Assembly: GCF_000239815.1 (NCBI RefSeq)
Contig: NZ_CAFK01000261.1
Coordinates: 1 to 40,831, forward strand
Origin: Bradyrhizobium sp. STM 3843
Lineage (GTDB): Bacteria > Pseudomonadota > Alphaproteobacteria > Rhizobiales > Xanthobacteraceae
Length of the DNA stretch: 40,831 bases
Direction: 5' to 3'
The notes under the pieces were generated by a model. The model ran no database searches, was not told the DNA's origin, and saw only the letters and a program-made list of their open reading frames with translations. Made by a program: the position numbers and the translations under genes. Below are positions 33,201-40,831 of this stretch, in pieces. Position 1 is the first letter of the stretch. Each line of letters begins with the position of its first letter.

Positions 33201-33331
33201 GCGGCCGTTTACCAGCAGACCAGCCATCGGAAAAGCTGGTATCCCAGGCCATTGCCCAGGCGGCAAGGAATATGCCATGACGGCCGCAACGCGGGTTCCT
33301 TCGCCCTTCTGTCAGAACGCAGCGAGAAAGA

Positions 33332-34918
33332 ATGAGAAGCTTCCACTTCCCCGGCAGGTCCACGGTTCACGCCCTGAACGCCATGGTTGCGACGTCCCAT
33401 CCGCAGGCCGCCCTGGCCGCGATCGAGGTGATGCGCGCCGGCGGCACCGCAGCGGATGCGGCGGTGGCGGCTGCCGCGCTGCTCGCGGTGATCGAGCCGC
33501 AATCGACCGGCATCGGCGGCGACTGCTTCGCGCTGGTGCAGCCGAAGGGCGAAGGCAAGATCACGGCCTATAACGGCTCCGGCCGGGCGCCGATGGCGGC
33601 CGACGTCGCGTGGTATCTCGAGCGCAAGATCCATTCGGTGCCGCTGACCTCGGCGCATGCGGTCTCGGTGCCCGGCGCGATCGACGCCTGGCACCGCATC
33701 CTGCAGGACCATGGCCGGCTCGGGCTCGACCGGTTGCTGCAGCCGGCCATCCGTGCGGCGGAAGAGGGCTATGTGGTGGCGCCGCGCATCGCCTTCGACT
33801 GGAAGAACCAGTTCGAGAAGTTGAAGAACGGCACCAACACCGAACGGTATTTGCTGCCGCATGGCAAGCCCGCAGCTGCAGGCGACGTGATCCACCAGCC
33901 CGAATTGGGGCAGACCCTGCGTGCGATCGCCAAGGAGGGGCCGAAGGCCTTCTATACCGGCGCGATCGCCGAGGACATCGTCGAGACCCTGCGCGGCATC
34001 GGCGGTCTCCACGCACTGGAGGATTTTGCCAATCACCGGACCGAGGTCACCGCGCCGATCGGCACGGTGTACAAGGACCACGACGTCTGGCAGTGCCCGC
34101 CGAACGGCCCGGGCATCACCATGCTGGTGATGCTCAACATCCTGTCGCGTTTCGATCTCACCAAGGTTGCGCCGCTCTCGGTCGAGCGCATGCATCTCGA
34201 AGCCGAGGCCGCCCGCATCGCCTATATGCTTCGCGAGCAGCATATCGGCGATCCCGCGCATATGACGACCGAGGTCGCCAGCATTCTGGCCAGGGATTTC
34301 GCCGACGAGTACATCGGCAAGATCAGCATGGAGCGGCTGCTCGACCTGCCGAATGTCGCCCCGCCGATGAATCCGGATACCGTCTACATCACGGTCGTCG
34401 ATCGCGACCGCAACGTCTGCTCCTTCATCAACTCGGTGGCGCATTCCTTCGGCTCGGCGATCATCTCCAACAAGACCGGCGTGCTGCTGCAGAACCGCGC
34501 CGGCGGCTTCCGCATCCAGCCCGGCCATCCGAACTGCATCGGGCCCGGCAAGCGGCCGCTGCATACGATCATCCCGGCTCTGGTCACCAAAGCGGGGCGC
34601 GCGCAGATGTCGTATGGCGTGATGGGCGGCCAGTATCAGCCGACCGGCCAGACCCACGTGCTGACCAACATGCTCGATTACGGTTGCGACGTGCAGGAGG
34701 CGATCGACATGGCGCGCGGCCTGCACTACGAGGGCGTCTATCAGCTCGAGGACGGCATCCCGGCCGATGTCGTCGAGGGTCTCGAGCGGATCGGTCACAA
34801 GACCACCAAGCTGGTGGCGCCGCTCGGCGGCGGCCAGGCGATCTGGATCGACTGGGACAAGGGCACGCTCACCGGCGGCTCCGACCCGCGCAAGGACGGC
34901 TGCGCGCTGGGCTATTGA
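33332..34918 (+). CDS. ggt: Gamma-glutamyltransferase family protein
   Basis: A 528-residue Ntn-hydrolase of the gamma-glutamyltranspeptidase family. The start of the fold is MVATSHPQAALAAIEVM, then GGTAADAAVAAAALLAVIEPQSTGIGGDCFAL. Self-cleavage would expose Thr350 in NPDTVYITVVDRDRN as the nucleophile; the usual T-T-H-Y/F-S is reduced to DTVYIT. The glycine-rich PSSGG-type loop reads CPPNGPGIT. No signal peptide is seen, unlike the periplasmic E. coli enzyme, so it is probably cytoplasmic and closer to the YwrD-like group. The substrate may be glutathione or another gamma-glutamyl compound. Confidence 0.87.
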   Translation: MRSFHFPGRSTVHALNAMVATSHPQAALAAIEVMRAGGTAADAAVAAAALLAVIEPQSTGIGGDCFALVQPKGEGKITAYNGSGRAPMAADVAWYLERKIHSVPLTSAHAVSVPGAIDAWHRILQDHGRLGLDRLLQPAIRAAEEGYVVAPRIAFDWKNQFEKLKNGTNTERYLLPHGKPAAAGDVIHQPELGQTLRAIAKEGPKAFYTGAIAEDIVETLRGIGGLHALEDFANHRTEVTAPIGTVYKDHDVWQCPPNGPGITMLVMLNILSRFDLTKVAPLSVERMHLEAEAARIAYMLREQHIGDPAHMTTEVASILARDFADEYIGKISMERLLDLPNVAPPMNPDTVYITVVDRDRNVCSFINSVAHSFGSAIISNKTGVLLQNRAGGFRIQPGHPNCIGPGKRPLHTIIPALVTKAGRAQMSYGVMGGQYQPTGQTHVLTNMLDYGCDVQEAIDMARGLHYEGVYQLEDGIPADVVEGLERIGHKTTKLVAPLGGGQAIWIDWDKGTLTGGSDPRKDGCALGY

Positions 34919-34944
34919 GCTGGCGGAAGCTGTTGTTGCCTCGG

Positions 34945-35058
34945 TCATCGCGAGCGCAGCGACGCGATCCAGCGACATGACTACGACTCTGGATTGCTTC
35001 GTCGGGGAGCCTGTTATCGGGCCGCGCTTCGCGCGGACCCGTTGGCTCCTCGCAATGA
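34945..35058. repeat. Palindromic repeat family 3
   Basis: A 114-bp element with ends TCATCGCGAG and CTCGCAATGA, and mirror segments around GATTGCTTCG and GGCTCCTCG. It begins 26 bp after the gamma-glutamyltransferase stop and may serve as its transcription end. It is the first repeat in a 1263-bp gene-free stretch. Confidence 0.65.
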
Positions 35059-35180
35059 CGGTGGTTGATCGTTCGTAGGGTAGGGCAAAGGCGCGCGTGC
35101 GATGCTGCGTGCGTCGCGCGCCGTGTCCTCTCTTCTGACAACCCCTCCTGCGGATCAACGGCTGCATCAACAAGCACCCC

Positions 35181-35330
35181 TGTCGTCCCCGCGAACGCGG
35201 GACCCATAATCCCAGGACGTCGTTCGGGGCAGGCGCGTTGGCCATCTCGCAAACGACGTCCGCCGCGGCGTATGGGCCCCGGGTCGGCGCCACGACGCGC
35301 CGGCGCGTCGCGGCTTGCCCGGGACGACGA
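35181..35330. repeat. Palindromic repeat family 2, copy 2
   Basis: A 150-bp element with ends TGTCGTCCC and GGGACGACGA, and the core GGGACCCATAATCCCAGG mirrored by GCGTATGGGCCCCGGGTC. It matches the family at 8935-9075 and keeps the same plus-strand reading of the core. It sits next to the second ~400-bp element, as copy 1 does. Confidence 0.7.
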
Positions 35331-35425
35331 TGGGAGAGAGCGGTTTCACATCTCGAACAGCGGTCAACATCGATCGGCATGGCATCGCATTCTCGCGGCG
35401 TATCGCGCCCGAGGCATAGGAACAG

Positions 35426-35840
35426 CATGTCCCTCCTGATAGGACGGAGGGCGCAGGGAATGCCGGGTGAAGGCCTCACCCATGGCCCGCCTGCGTCAAA
35501 GAATGCAGGCGGCAGGTACCACAGGTTCAGCCGACATCCGGCATTCCCCGCGCGATGGTCTTCACGCTTATACGCAGTCTCCCTGGTGCGCCGGGCTTGT
35601 TGGCCACCATGATCCACGCGGCGCGTCAGCGCCGTCGTGAACGTAACACCAGCATCGGGGTGTCAGGACGCTGCGATTTCACGTCCGCGAGAGATCGTTC
35701 GTCGGCACCCTCGTTCAGGAGAATGCTGCGATCTCTCGCGGCCACCGCTCCCCGCCTCGCGTGTCGTGACGATCGCGCGCAACGCCCCTCCGAGTGAGGC
35801 GGGATATGCGCAGACAATCATAATTTCTGTAAAACAGAAA
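35426..35840 (-). repeat. Structured ~400-bp repeat element, copy 2
   Basis: This is the inverted copy of 8431-8830. On the plus strand its landmarks run backwards: CATGTCCCTCC (35426-35436), GAGGGCGCAGGG, stem GGGAATGCCGG (35456-35466) with CCGGCATTCCC (35538-35548), inner hairpin CCGCCTGC / GCAGGCGG (35487-35494 with 35505-35512), CAGCATCGGGGTGTCAGGAC (35650-35669), GAGGCGGGATAT (35796-35807), and a perfect 7-bp hairpin TTTCTGT-AAA-ACAGAAA (35824-35840). The stem differs from copy 1 at one base pair with both sides changed, so pairing is kept. Confidence 0.7.
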
Positions 35841-36181
35841 CGATTTTTTTTTGGCTGAGAGGCAATACGCCGATGTTCGCATTGAAAACGCTGGTGAACT
35901 TCGTTTTTCGGCGCGAACCATTTTGCCGACCAAGAAGGCCCCGTGAAACACGTTCTGAAGTGAAAATCGCATAAGTGATTTGCCCGACATGCACGGCAAC
36001 GTGAGAGCCTGCCGCATTCTACTTGACCAAATCGTCAACAAAGCGAGCGTCGATTGTTCCGACGCCAGATGGCGTTGCGCTGCTCATATCAACGGAACAA
36101 CACCCAGCCGGAGTTGTTAGCCGACGACAGAGGCGGGCAGGCGTGCGCCGCCTCCCATCTTCCATGCGGCGGAGGCCGTGC
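35841..36181. other. Upstream region of paoABC
   Basis: A T-rich run follows the repeat (CGATTTTTTTTT at 35841-35852), then AT-richer sequence to about 35980. Open frames on both strands have no protein-like character. The promoter of the aldehyde oxidoreductase operon should lie here, but I cannot call its elements. Confidence 0.35.
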
Positions 36182-36799
36182 ATGTCCGACAAGATCAATT
36201 CTCCTCGATCGGGATTCGATCGCCGCGCCTTCCTGACAGGCGCCGCGGGAACCGCGGTCGCCATTCCACTCACGGCGCGTGCCGGAAATGAAACCGCGCA
36301 AGCGCCGGAGGCGCAGGACCCCGCAGCGCCGGTGCAGGTGACGCTGCGCATCAATGGCGACAGCCGAACGCTGGCGCTCGATGCCCGCACCACGGTGCTC
36401 GATGCCCTGCGAGAACATGCGGGCCTCACCGGGTCCAAGAAGGGTTGCGACCATGGCCAGTGCGGCGCCTGCACGGTGCTGCTCGACGGCCAGCGCGTCG
36501 TCTCATGCCTGACGCTGGCGTCGGCCGCGGAAGGCCGCGAGATCACCACGATCGAAGGCCTCGCCGAGGGCGGCAAGCTGCATCCGATGCAGCAAGCCTT
36601 CATCGACCAGGACGCTTTCCAGTGCGGCTACTGCACGCCGGGCCAGATCATGTCGGCGATCGCCTGCGTCAGGGAAGGGCATGCCGACAGCGACGACAAC
36701 ATCCGCGAATATATGAGCGGAAATATCTGTCGCTGCGCCGCCTATCCGAACATCGTCGCTGCGGTGAAGCAGGCCGCACCCGAAATCCTGAAAGGATAG
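36182..36799 (+). CDS. paoA: Aldehyde oxidoreductase, iron-sulfur subunit
   Basis: A 205-residue [2Fe-2S] subunit of the periplasmic molybdenum aldehyde oxidoreductase PaoABC (YagTSR). A Tat signal is present (DRRAFLTGAAG at 13-23), which exports the folded complex. The plant-type cluster uses C89, C94, C97 and C109 (KKGCDHGQCGACTVL). The second cluster uses C148, C151, C183 and C185 (FQCGYCTPGQ and NICRCAAY). The enzyme oxidises aromatic and other aldehydes to acids for detoxification. The start is the ATG at 36182 after GGAGG, giving a proper Tat leader. It is first of three tightly spaced genes. Confidence 0.93.
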   Translation: MSDKINSPRSGFDRRAFLTGAAGTAVAIPLTARAGNETAQAPEAQDPAAPVQVTLRINGDSRTLALDARTTVLDALREHAGLTGSKKGCDHGQCGACTVLLDGQRVVSCLTLASAAEGREITTIEGLAEGGKLHPMQQAFIDQDAFQCGYCTPGQIMSAIACVREGHADSDDNIREYMSGNICRCAAYPNIVAAVKQAAPEILKG

Positions 36800-36803
36800 T
36801 TGC

Positions 36804-37820
36804 ATGCGCAGCTTCAGCTATCAGCGGGCATCCGACCCGCAGGCCGCGCTGCAGGCGCTGGCCGTAACCGCCGCCGCGACCACGCCGCTGACCGAGGCCT
36901 CCAGCCAGCCGCTTGCCGGCGGCACCACCTTGATCGACCTGATGAAGCTCGACGTGATGCGTCCCGAGCGGCTGGTCGACATCAACCCGCTCGCGGGCAA
37001 CTGGGCGCAGGTCGACCTGGATGGCGGCAACCTCAAGCTCGGCGCGCTCGCGCACATGTCGCAAGTCGCCGGGCATGCCGAGGTGCGGCAGAACTATCCG
37101 GTCATCGCCGACAGCCTCAAGCTTGCGGCGAGTCCGCAACTCCGCAATATGGCAACCCTCGGCGGCAACGTGCTGCAGCGGACGCGATGCAGCTATTTTC
37201 GCGATGTCTCCTATGCCGAATGCAACAAGCGTAATCCAGGCTCCGGCTGCGCCGCCATGGACGGCTTCAACCGCATGCATGCGGTGCTCGGCACCTCCCA
37301 TCAATGCATCGCCACCTATCCCGGCGATTTCGCCCAGGCGCTGATCGCGCTCGATGCGGCGATCGAGATCACCAGCAAGTCCGGGCCGCGCAGCATGTCG
37401 TTCGCGGAATTCCACAGGGCGCCAGGCGACACGCCGGCGATCGAAACCGTGCTGGCGCCCGGCGAGCTGATCTCCGGCTTTGCCATCGACGGCCGCTGGC
37501 CGCGCTCGGTCTATCTGAAGGTGCGCGACCGGCAGTCCTATGAATTCGCGCTGGCGTCCGCGGCTGTTGCGCTCGACCTGCAGAATGGCGTCATCAACGA
37601 TGCGCGTCTCGCGCTGGGTGGCGTCGCCACCGTGCCGTGGCGCGCGCGCGAGGCGGAAGCCGTGCTGAAGGGACAAAAGCTCGATGATGCGCTGGCAGAG
37701 CGGGCTGCGGATGCCGCCTTCGCCGACGCCCGCGGCCGCCAGCACAACGCCTTCAAGATCGCGCTTGGCAAGCGCGTCGTGGCGCACGCCTTGAAAAAGG
37801 CGATAGCGATGGAGATTTGA
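36804..37820 (+). CDS. paoB: Aldehyde oxidoreductase, FAD subunit
   Basis: A 338-residue FAD-binding subunit. The FAD pyrophosphate loop is in PLAGGTTLIDLMKLDVMRPE, and a second FAD contact is LGGNVLQRTRC. C129, C140, C149 and C168 match the Cys pattern that holds the extra [4Fe-4S] cluster of E. coli PaoB (RTRC, CNKR, SGCAAMDGF, HQCIATYPGD). This separates it from ordinary xanthine dehydrogenase subunits. It has no signal of its own and is expected to be exported with PaoA. It starts 4 bp after paoA and its stop lies just before paoC. Confidence 0.92.
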   Translation: MRSFSYQRASDPQAALQALAVTAAATTPLTEASSQPLAGGTTLIDLMKLDVMRPERLVDINPLAGNWAQVDLDGGNLKLGALAHMSQVAGHAEVRQNYPVIADSLKLAASPQLRNMATLGGNVLQRTRCSYFRDVSYAECNKRNPGSGCAAMDGFNRMHAVLGTSHQCIATYPGDFAQALIALDAAIEITSKSGPRSMSFAEFHRAPGDTPAIETVLAPGELISGFAIDGRWPRSVYLKVRDRQSYEFALASAAVALDLQNGVINDARLALGGVATVPWRAREAEAVLKGQKLDDALAERAADAAFADARGRQHNAFKIALGKRVVAHALKKAIAMEI

Positions 37821-37822
37821 CC

Positions 37823-40114
37823 ATGTCGACCGCCGCTCCGGAGCCGAAGGCCAATATGGGTCAGCCGATCCCGCGTTATGATGCCGTCGCCAAGGTGACC
37901 GGCCGCGCCGAATACGCTGCCGACGTGCCGCTCGCAAATCCGGCCTATGCTTATCTTGTCACCAGCGCCATCGCGAAGGGCCGGGTCGACAGCTTCGATC
38001 TCGACGAGGCCAGGCGGGTGCGCGGCGTGATCGACATTATCACGCATGAGAACATGGTGAAGCTGAAGGACGCCAAGCTGTTTTCGAACGGCGGCTACAT
38101 GTCGACCACCGTGCAGCCGCTGAAATCGGCCGACATCGCCCACGACGGCCAGATCATCGCCGTGGTGCTGGCCGAGAGCTTTGAGGCGGCGCGCGACGCG
38201 GCGCATCGCGTCAAGGTGAGCTACTCCACGATGCCGCCGACCGCGAGCTTTGATTCGCAAGGCACTACTGCAGCCGGCGCCAAGGGGCAGCTCGCGCAGT
38301 TCAAGGAAGATCCTGAAGTTGGCGACTTCGCCAAGGGGTTCGACAGCGCCGAGGTGAAGGTGTCGGCCGAATACGAGACGCCGACGCAGCATCACAATCC
38401 GATGGAGCTGTTCGCGACCAGCTGCGCCTGGAACGGCGACCAGCTGACGATCTACGAGCCCAGCCAGTACGTCTATGGTCTGAAGAACGGCGTTGCTGAG
38501 CAGCTCGGCGTCGACGCCGATAAGGTGCGCGTGATCAACGCCTATGTCGGTGGCGCCTTCGGCTCCAAGGGCTCGGTCACCCCGCGCACTGCGATCATCG
38601 CGTCGCTGGCGCGGCGGCTCAACCGTCCGGTCAAGCTGGTGGCGACGCGCGATCAGGGCTTTACCATCGCGACCTATCGCGCCGAGACGCGGCATCAGGT
38701 CAAGCTCGGAGCCGGGCGCGACGGCAAATTGCTGGCGCTGCGCCATGACGGTCATGAGATCTCCTCGCGGCCTGATCCGTATGCCGTCGGTGGCACCAAG
38801 ACAACGACGCGGCTCTATGCCTGCCCGAACGTCGCGAGCATGGTGTCGATCGTGCGTGCCGACCGCAACACGCCGGGCTTCATGCGCTCGCCGCCGGAGG
38901 TGCCTTATCTGTTCGCGCTGGAAAGCGCGATGGACGAGCTCGCCATAGAGCTCAACATGGACCCGATCGAGCTGCGCCGGATCAACGACACCACGACCGA
39001 GCCGATCAAGGGCAAGCCTTATACGTCGCGTTCGCTGATGGCCTGTTTCGACGAGGCGGCCAAAGCGTTCGATTGGTCGAAGCGCAATCCCACACCGCGT
39101 TCGATGAGCGATGGCGACTGGCTGATCGGCTACGGTTGCGCCACGACCTGCTATCCGACCCAGATGGCGCCCGCGGCAGCGCGGGTGCGGCTGCAGCGCG
39201 ACGGCCGCGTCCGCGTGCAGATCGCAGGACATGAGATCGGTAACGGCGCCTACACGGTGATCGCGCAGGCTGCGGCCGAGCGGCTCGGCGTGCCGATCGA
39301 GAACGTCAGCGTCATGATTGGCGACAGCGATCTGCCGCCGGCGCCCGTTGCCGGCGGCTCCAACTCGACCGCCAGCACCTGCTCGGCCGTGATGAAGGTC
39401 TGCGACCAGGTGCGACAGCGGTTGCTCAAGGCTGTCATGCCGGAAGAGGGCGTGATCAACAGGGCCAAGGAGACGGTGGGTGTCGGACGGACCCCGGTCA
39501 CCGATGCAGCCCATGGTGATCAGGCGCTCGATCGCGAGAAGGCGTTCGATGCGCTCGGGGTCGGCGTCGTTGAGGAGTATGGCGAGTGGAAGCCTGAGGG
39601 CGCACCGCTCGATTCCTTCCACGCGATGTATGCCGGTCACGCCCGGCTGATCGGCGGGCCCGAATTTGGCGACAAGATCGCGTATGCGTTCGGCGCCGAA
39701 TTCGTCGAGGTCCGCATCAACCGCAACACCCGCGAGATCCGCGTGCCGCGCCTGGTCGGCGCCTTCGCCTGCGGCCACATCATGAATCCGCGCACCGCGC
39801 GCAGCCAGCTGATGGGCGGGTTGATCTGGGGCATGTCGTCGGCGCTTCTGGAGGCCACCGAGATCGACCCGCGCAATGCGCGCTACGTCAACGACAATCT
39901 CGCCGACTATCTGGTGCCGGTGAATGCCGACGTGCCGAGCGTCGAGGTGATCCTGCTGTCGGAGCAGGACGACCAAGTCAATCCGGCAGGTGTGAAGGGG
40001 CTCGGCGAGCTCGGCAATGTCGGCACCAACGCGGCGGTCTGCAACGCGATCTTCCACGCCACCGGCCAGCGCATCCGCAAGTTGCCGGTCCGGCTGGAAA
40101 AGCTCGAGATCTGA
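37823..40114 (+). CDS. paoC: Aldehyde oxidoreductase, molybdenum subunit
   Basis: A 763-residue catalytic subunit of the xanthine-oxidase family, binding the molybdenum cofactor. The N-terminal domain begins KVTGRAEYAADVPLANPAYAYLV. Cofactor contacts include the GGAFGSKG loop and the Q/G-rich AGHEIGNGAYTVIAQ. The general-base Glu729 lies in VKGLGELGNVGTNAA. The ATG at 37823 is preferred over a TTG that overlaps the paoB stop. No XdhC/PaoD-type cofactor maturation gene follows, so that function must be supplied from elsewhere. The next gene encodes an exported FKBP. Confidence 0.93.
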   Translation: MSTAAPEPKANMGQPIPRYDAVAKVTGRAEYAADVPLANPAYAYLVTSAIAKGRVDSFDLDEARRVRGVIDIITHENMVKLKDAKLFSNGGYMSTTVQPLKSADIAHDGQIIAVVLAESFEAARDAAHRVKVSYSTMPPTASFDSQGTTAAGAKGQLAQFKEDPEVGDFAKGFDSAEVKVSAEYETPTQHHNPMELFATSCAWNGDQLTIYEPSQYVYGLKNGVAEQLGVDADKVRVINAYVGGAFGSKGSVTPRTAIIASLARRLNRPVKLVATRDQGFTIATYRAETRHQVKLGAGRDGKLLALRHDGHEISSRPDPYAVGGTKTTTRLYACPNVASMVSIVRADRNTPGFMRSPPEVPYLFALESAMDELAIELNMDPIELRRINDTTTEPIKGKPYTSRSLMACFDEAAKAFDWSKRNPTPRSMSDGDWLIGYGCATTCYPTQMAPAAARVRLQRDGRVRVQIAGHEIGNGAYTVIAQAAAERLGVPIENVSVMIGDSDLPPAPVAGGSNSTASTCSAVMKVCDQVRQRLLKAVMPEEGVINRAKETVGVGRTPVTDAAHGDQALDREKAFDALGVGVVEEYGEWKPEGAPLDSFHAMYAGHARLIGGPEFGDKIAYAFGAEFVEVRINRNTREIRVPRLVGAFACGHIMNPRTARSQLMGGLIWGMSSALLEATEIDPRNARYVNDNLADYLVPVNADVPSVEVILLSEQDDQVNPAGVKGLGELGNVGTNAAVCNAIFHATGQRIRKLPVRLEKLEI

Positions 40115-40196
40115 GCGCTGACATCTCCGACTGGAAAGACGGGCCGCCTTGCGCTAAACAGCGCTCCCGTTTGAACAGCAAAGGCGGCTCTTTAGG

Positions 40197-40661
40197 ATGT
40201 GGCGCTCGACACTGAGAACAATTGCGATCATGCCGGTGATGGCGCTCGCGCTGGCGGCAACGATGTCCATTGCCGCACCTGCGTCTGCCCTGGCGCAAAC
40301 CAAAGGAAAAACCATGACAACGCCCTCAGGACTGCAGATCATCGACATCCAGGAGGGCACCGGTCCTTCGCCGAAGCCCGGCCAGACCTGCGTGATGCAC
40401 TACACCGGCTGGCTTTACGAGAATGGCCAGAAGGGCAAGAAATTCGACTCCTCTGTCGACCGCAACGAGCCGTTCGAATTCCCGATCGGCATGAAGCGCG
40501 TGATCGCGGGCTGGGACGAGGGCGTCGCCAGCATGAAGGTCGGCGGCAAGCGCACGCTGATCATCCCGCCACAGCTCGGCTATGGCGCCCGTGGCGCCGG
40601 CGGCGTGATTCCGCCGAACGCGACCTTGATGTTCGATGTCGAACTGCTGGGTGTGAAGTAG
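40197..40661 (+). CDS. Exported FKBP-type peptidyl-prolyl isomerase
   Basis: A 154-residue protein with a signal peptide (about 1-34, ending ALAQ) and one FKBP domain (about 43-153). The domain carries VMHYTGWLYENGQKGKKFDSS, PFEFPIGMKRVIAGWDEGV, LIIPPQLGYGARGAGGVIPPNATLMFDVELL. These cover the usual proline-binding pocket residues (Y, F, D, W, I and Y). It should speed proline isomerisation during periplasmic folding. It lies 82 bp after paoC; a link to the oxidoreductase is possible but not shown. Confidence 0.93.
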   Translation: MWRSTLRTIAIMPVMALALAATMSIAAPASALAQTKGKTMTTPSGLQIIDIQEGTGPSPKPGQTCVMHYTGWLYENGQKGKKFDSSVDRNEPFEFPIGMKRVIAGWDEGVASMKVGGKRTLIIPPQLGYGARGAGGVIPPNATLMFDVELLGVK

Positions 40662-40778
40662 TTCGGCGCTTGTGGGCGCGGGCTATTTCAATCTCGCACC
40701 GACGCAGGGTTGATGATGTCAATCGAGATGCTGCGGCGTTTGCAGGGCTGATGACTGCTACGGCAGCCGACGGCTGCG

Positions 40779-40801
40779 CCCTCTCCCCTTGTGGGAGAGG
40801 G
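40779..40801. repeat. GC-rich palindrome
   Basis: A perfect 9-bp inverted repeat CCCTCTCCC / GGGAGAGGG with a 5-nt loop lies 117 bp after the FKBP stop. Short palindromes of this kind recur in related genomes (from memory) and can act as terminators. Confidence 0.6.
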
Positions 40802-40831
40802 CTACACCGATGCCGGCGTCATGCTCACTTG

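Noticed and set aside
33209..35617. An 802-codon minus-strand frame opposite ggt and the repeats
   Set aside because: It spans the end of ggt and three repeat families, so it cannot be one conserved protein.
35715..36041. A 108-codon minus-strand frame upstream of paoA
   Set aside because: It lies partly in the repeat element and has no protein-like character.
37538..40057. An 839-codon minus-strand frame opposite paoC
   Set aside because: Shadow of the third-position GC bias of paoC; no motif and no ribosome site.

Overview
The window looks like a chromosomal piece of a Bradyrhizobium-type alphaproteobacterium (Nitrobacteraceae). The signs are high GC throughout, dense genes with ATGA and GTG overlaps, products typical of soil rhizobia and their relatives, and several short palindromic repeat families that I associate with this lineage. 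No phage, transposase, CRISPR array, rRNA or tRNA was found. The lineage call is inference from gene content and repeats, not from a marker gene.

Layout. 1-5.6 kb: an ATP-grasp enzyme, a Tat-exported phosphocholine-type phospholipase C, a divergent RpiR-type regulator and a Met-rich EF-hand secreted protein. 5.6-9.2 kb: a secreted LytM/M23-like protein with a changed active site, a secreted unknown, a DUF1992 protein and repeat DNA. 9.2-12.8 kb: a catabolic unit with an NTF2-like protein, a VanA-like Rieske oxygenase, a GntR regulator and a VanB-like reductase; a pair of identical TTGTATACAGA sites precedes the oxygenase. 12.8-17.1 kb: an XRE-cupin regulator divergent from a polar amino acid/amine ABC transporter and a DAO-type oxidase, with two identical TTTCAT-N4-ATGAAA palindromes between them. 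17.1-19.5 kb: LysR, a tautomerase and a MetE-like methyltransferase.

20.1-25.4 kb: a remnant of an enoyl-ACP reductase gene, then three overlapping genes: a PHA-synthase-like DUF3141 protein with a G-x-C-x-G-G nucleophile motif, a MaoC-phosphotransacetylase fusion and an acetate/propionate kinase. A FixK2/FNR-like box lies upstream. This suggests an oxygen-limitation acyl-CoA/acyl-phosphate module, but its fabI is broken and its hydratase domain has lost the catalytic Asp.

25.5-34.9 kb: a small secreted protein, a GMC oxidoreductase, a divergent hemC convergent with hemE, a small DTFPASDP protein, a membrane diguanylate cyclase, slyX, trhO and a gamma-glutamyltransferase. 34.9-36.2 kb is repeat DNA. 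36.2-40.7 kb holds a periplasmic molybdenum aldehyde oxidoreductase (paoABC) and an exported FKBP isomerase.

The most notable structure outside genes is a roughly 400-bp element present twice, at 8431-8830 (+) and 35426-35840 (-). Both copies keep an 11-12 bp stem and an inner hairpin, and the stem shows a compensatory base-pair change. This is good evidence for a folded RNA or palindromic mobile element rather than for the proteins that could be predicted there.
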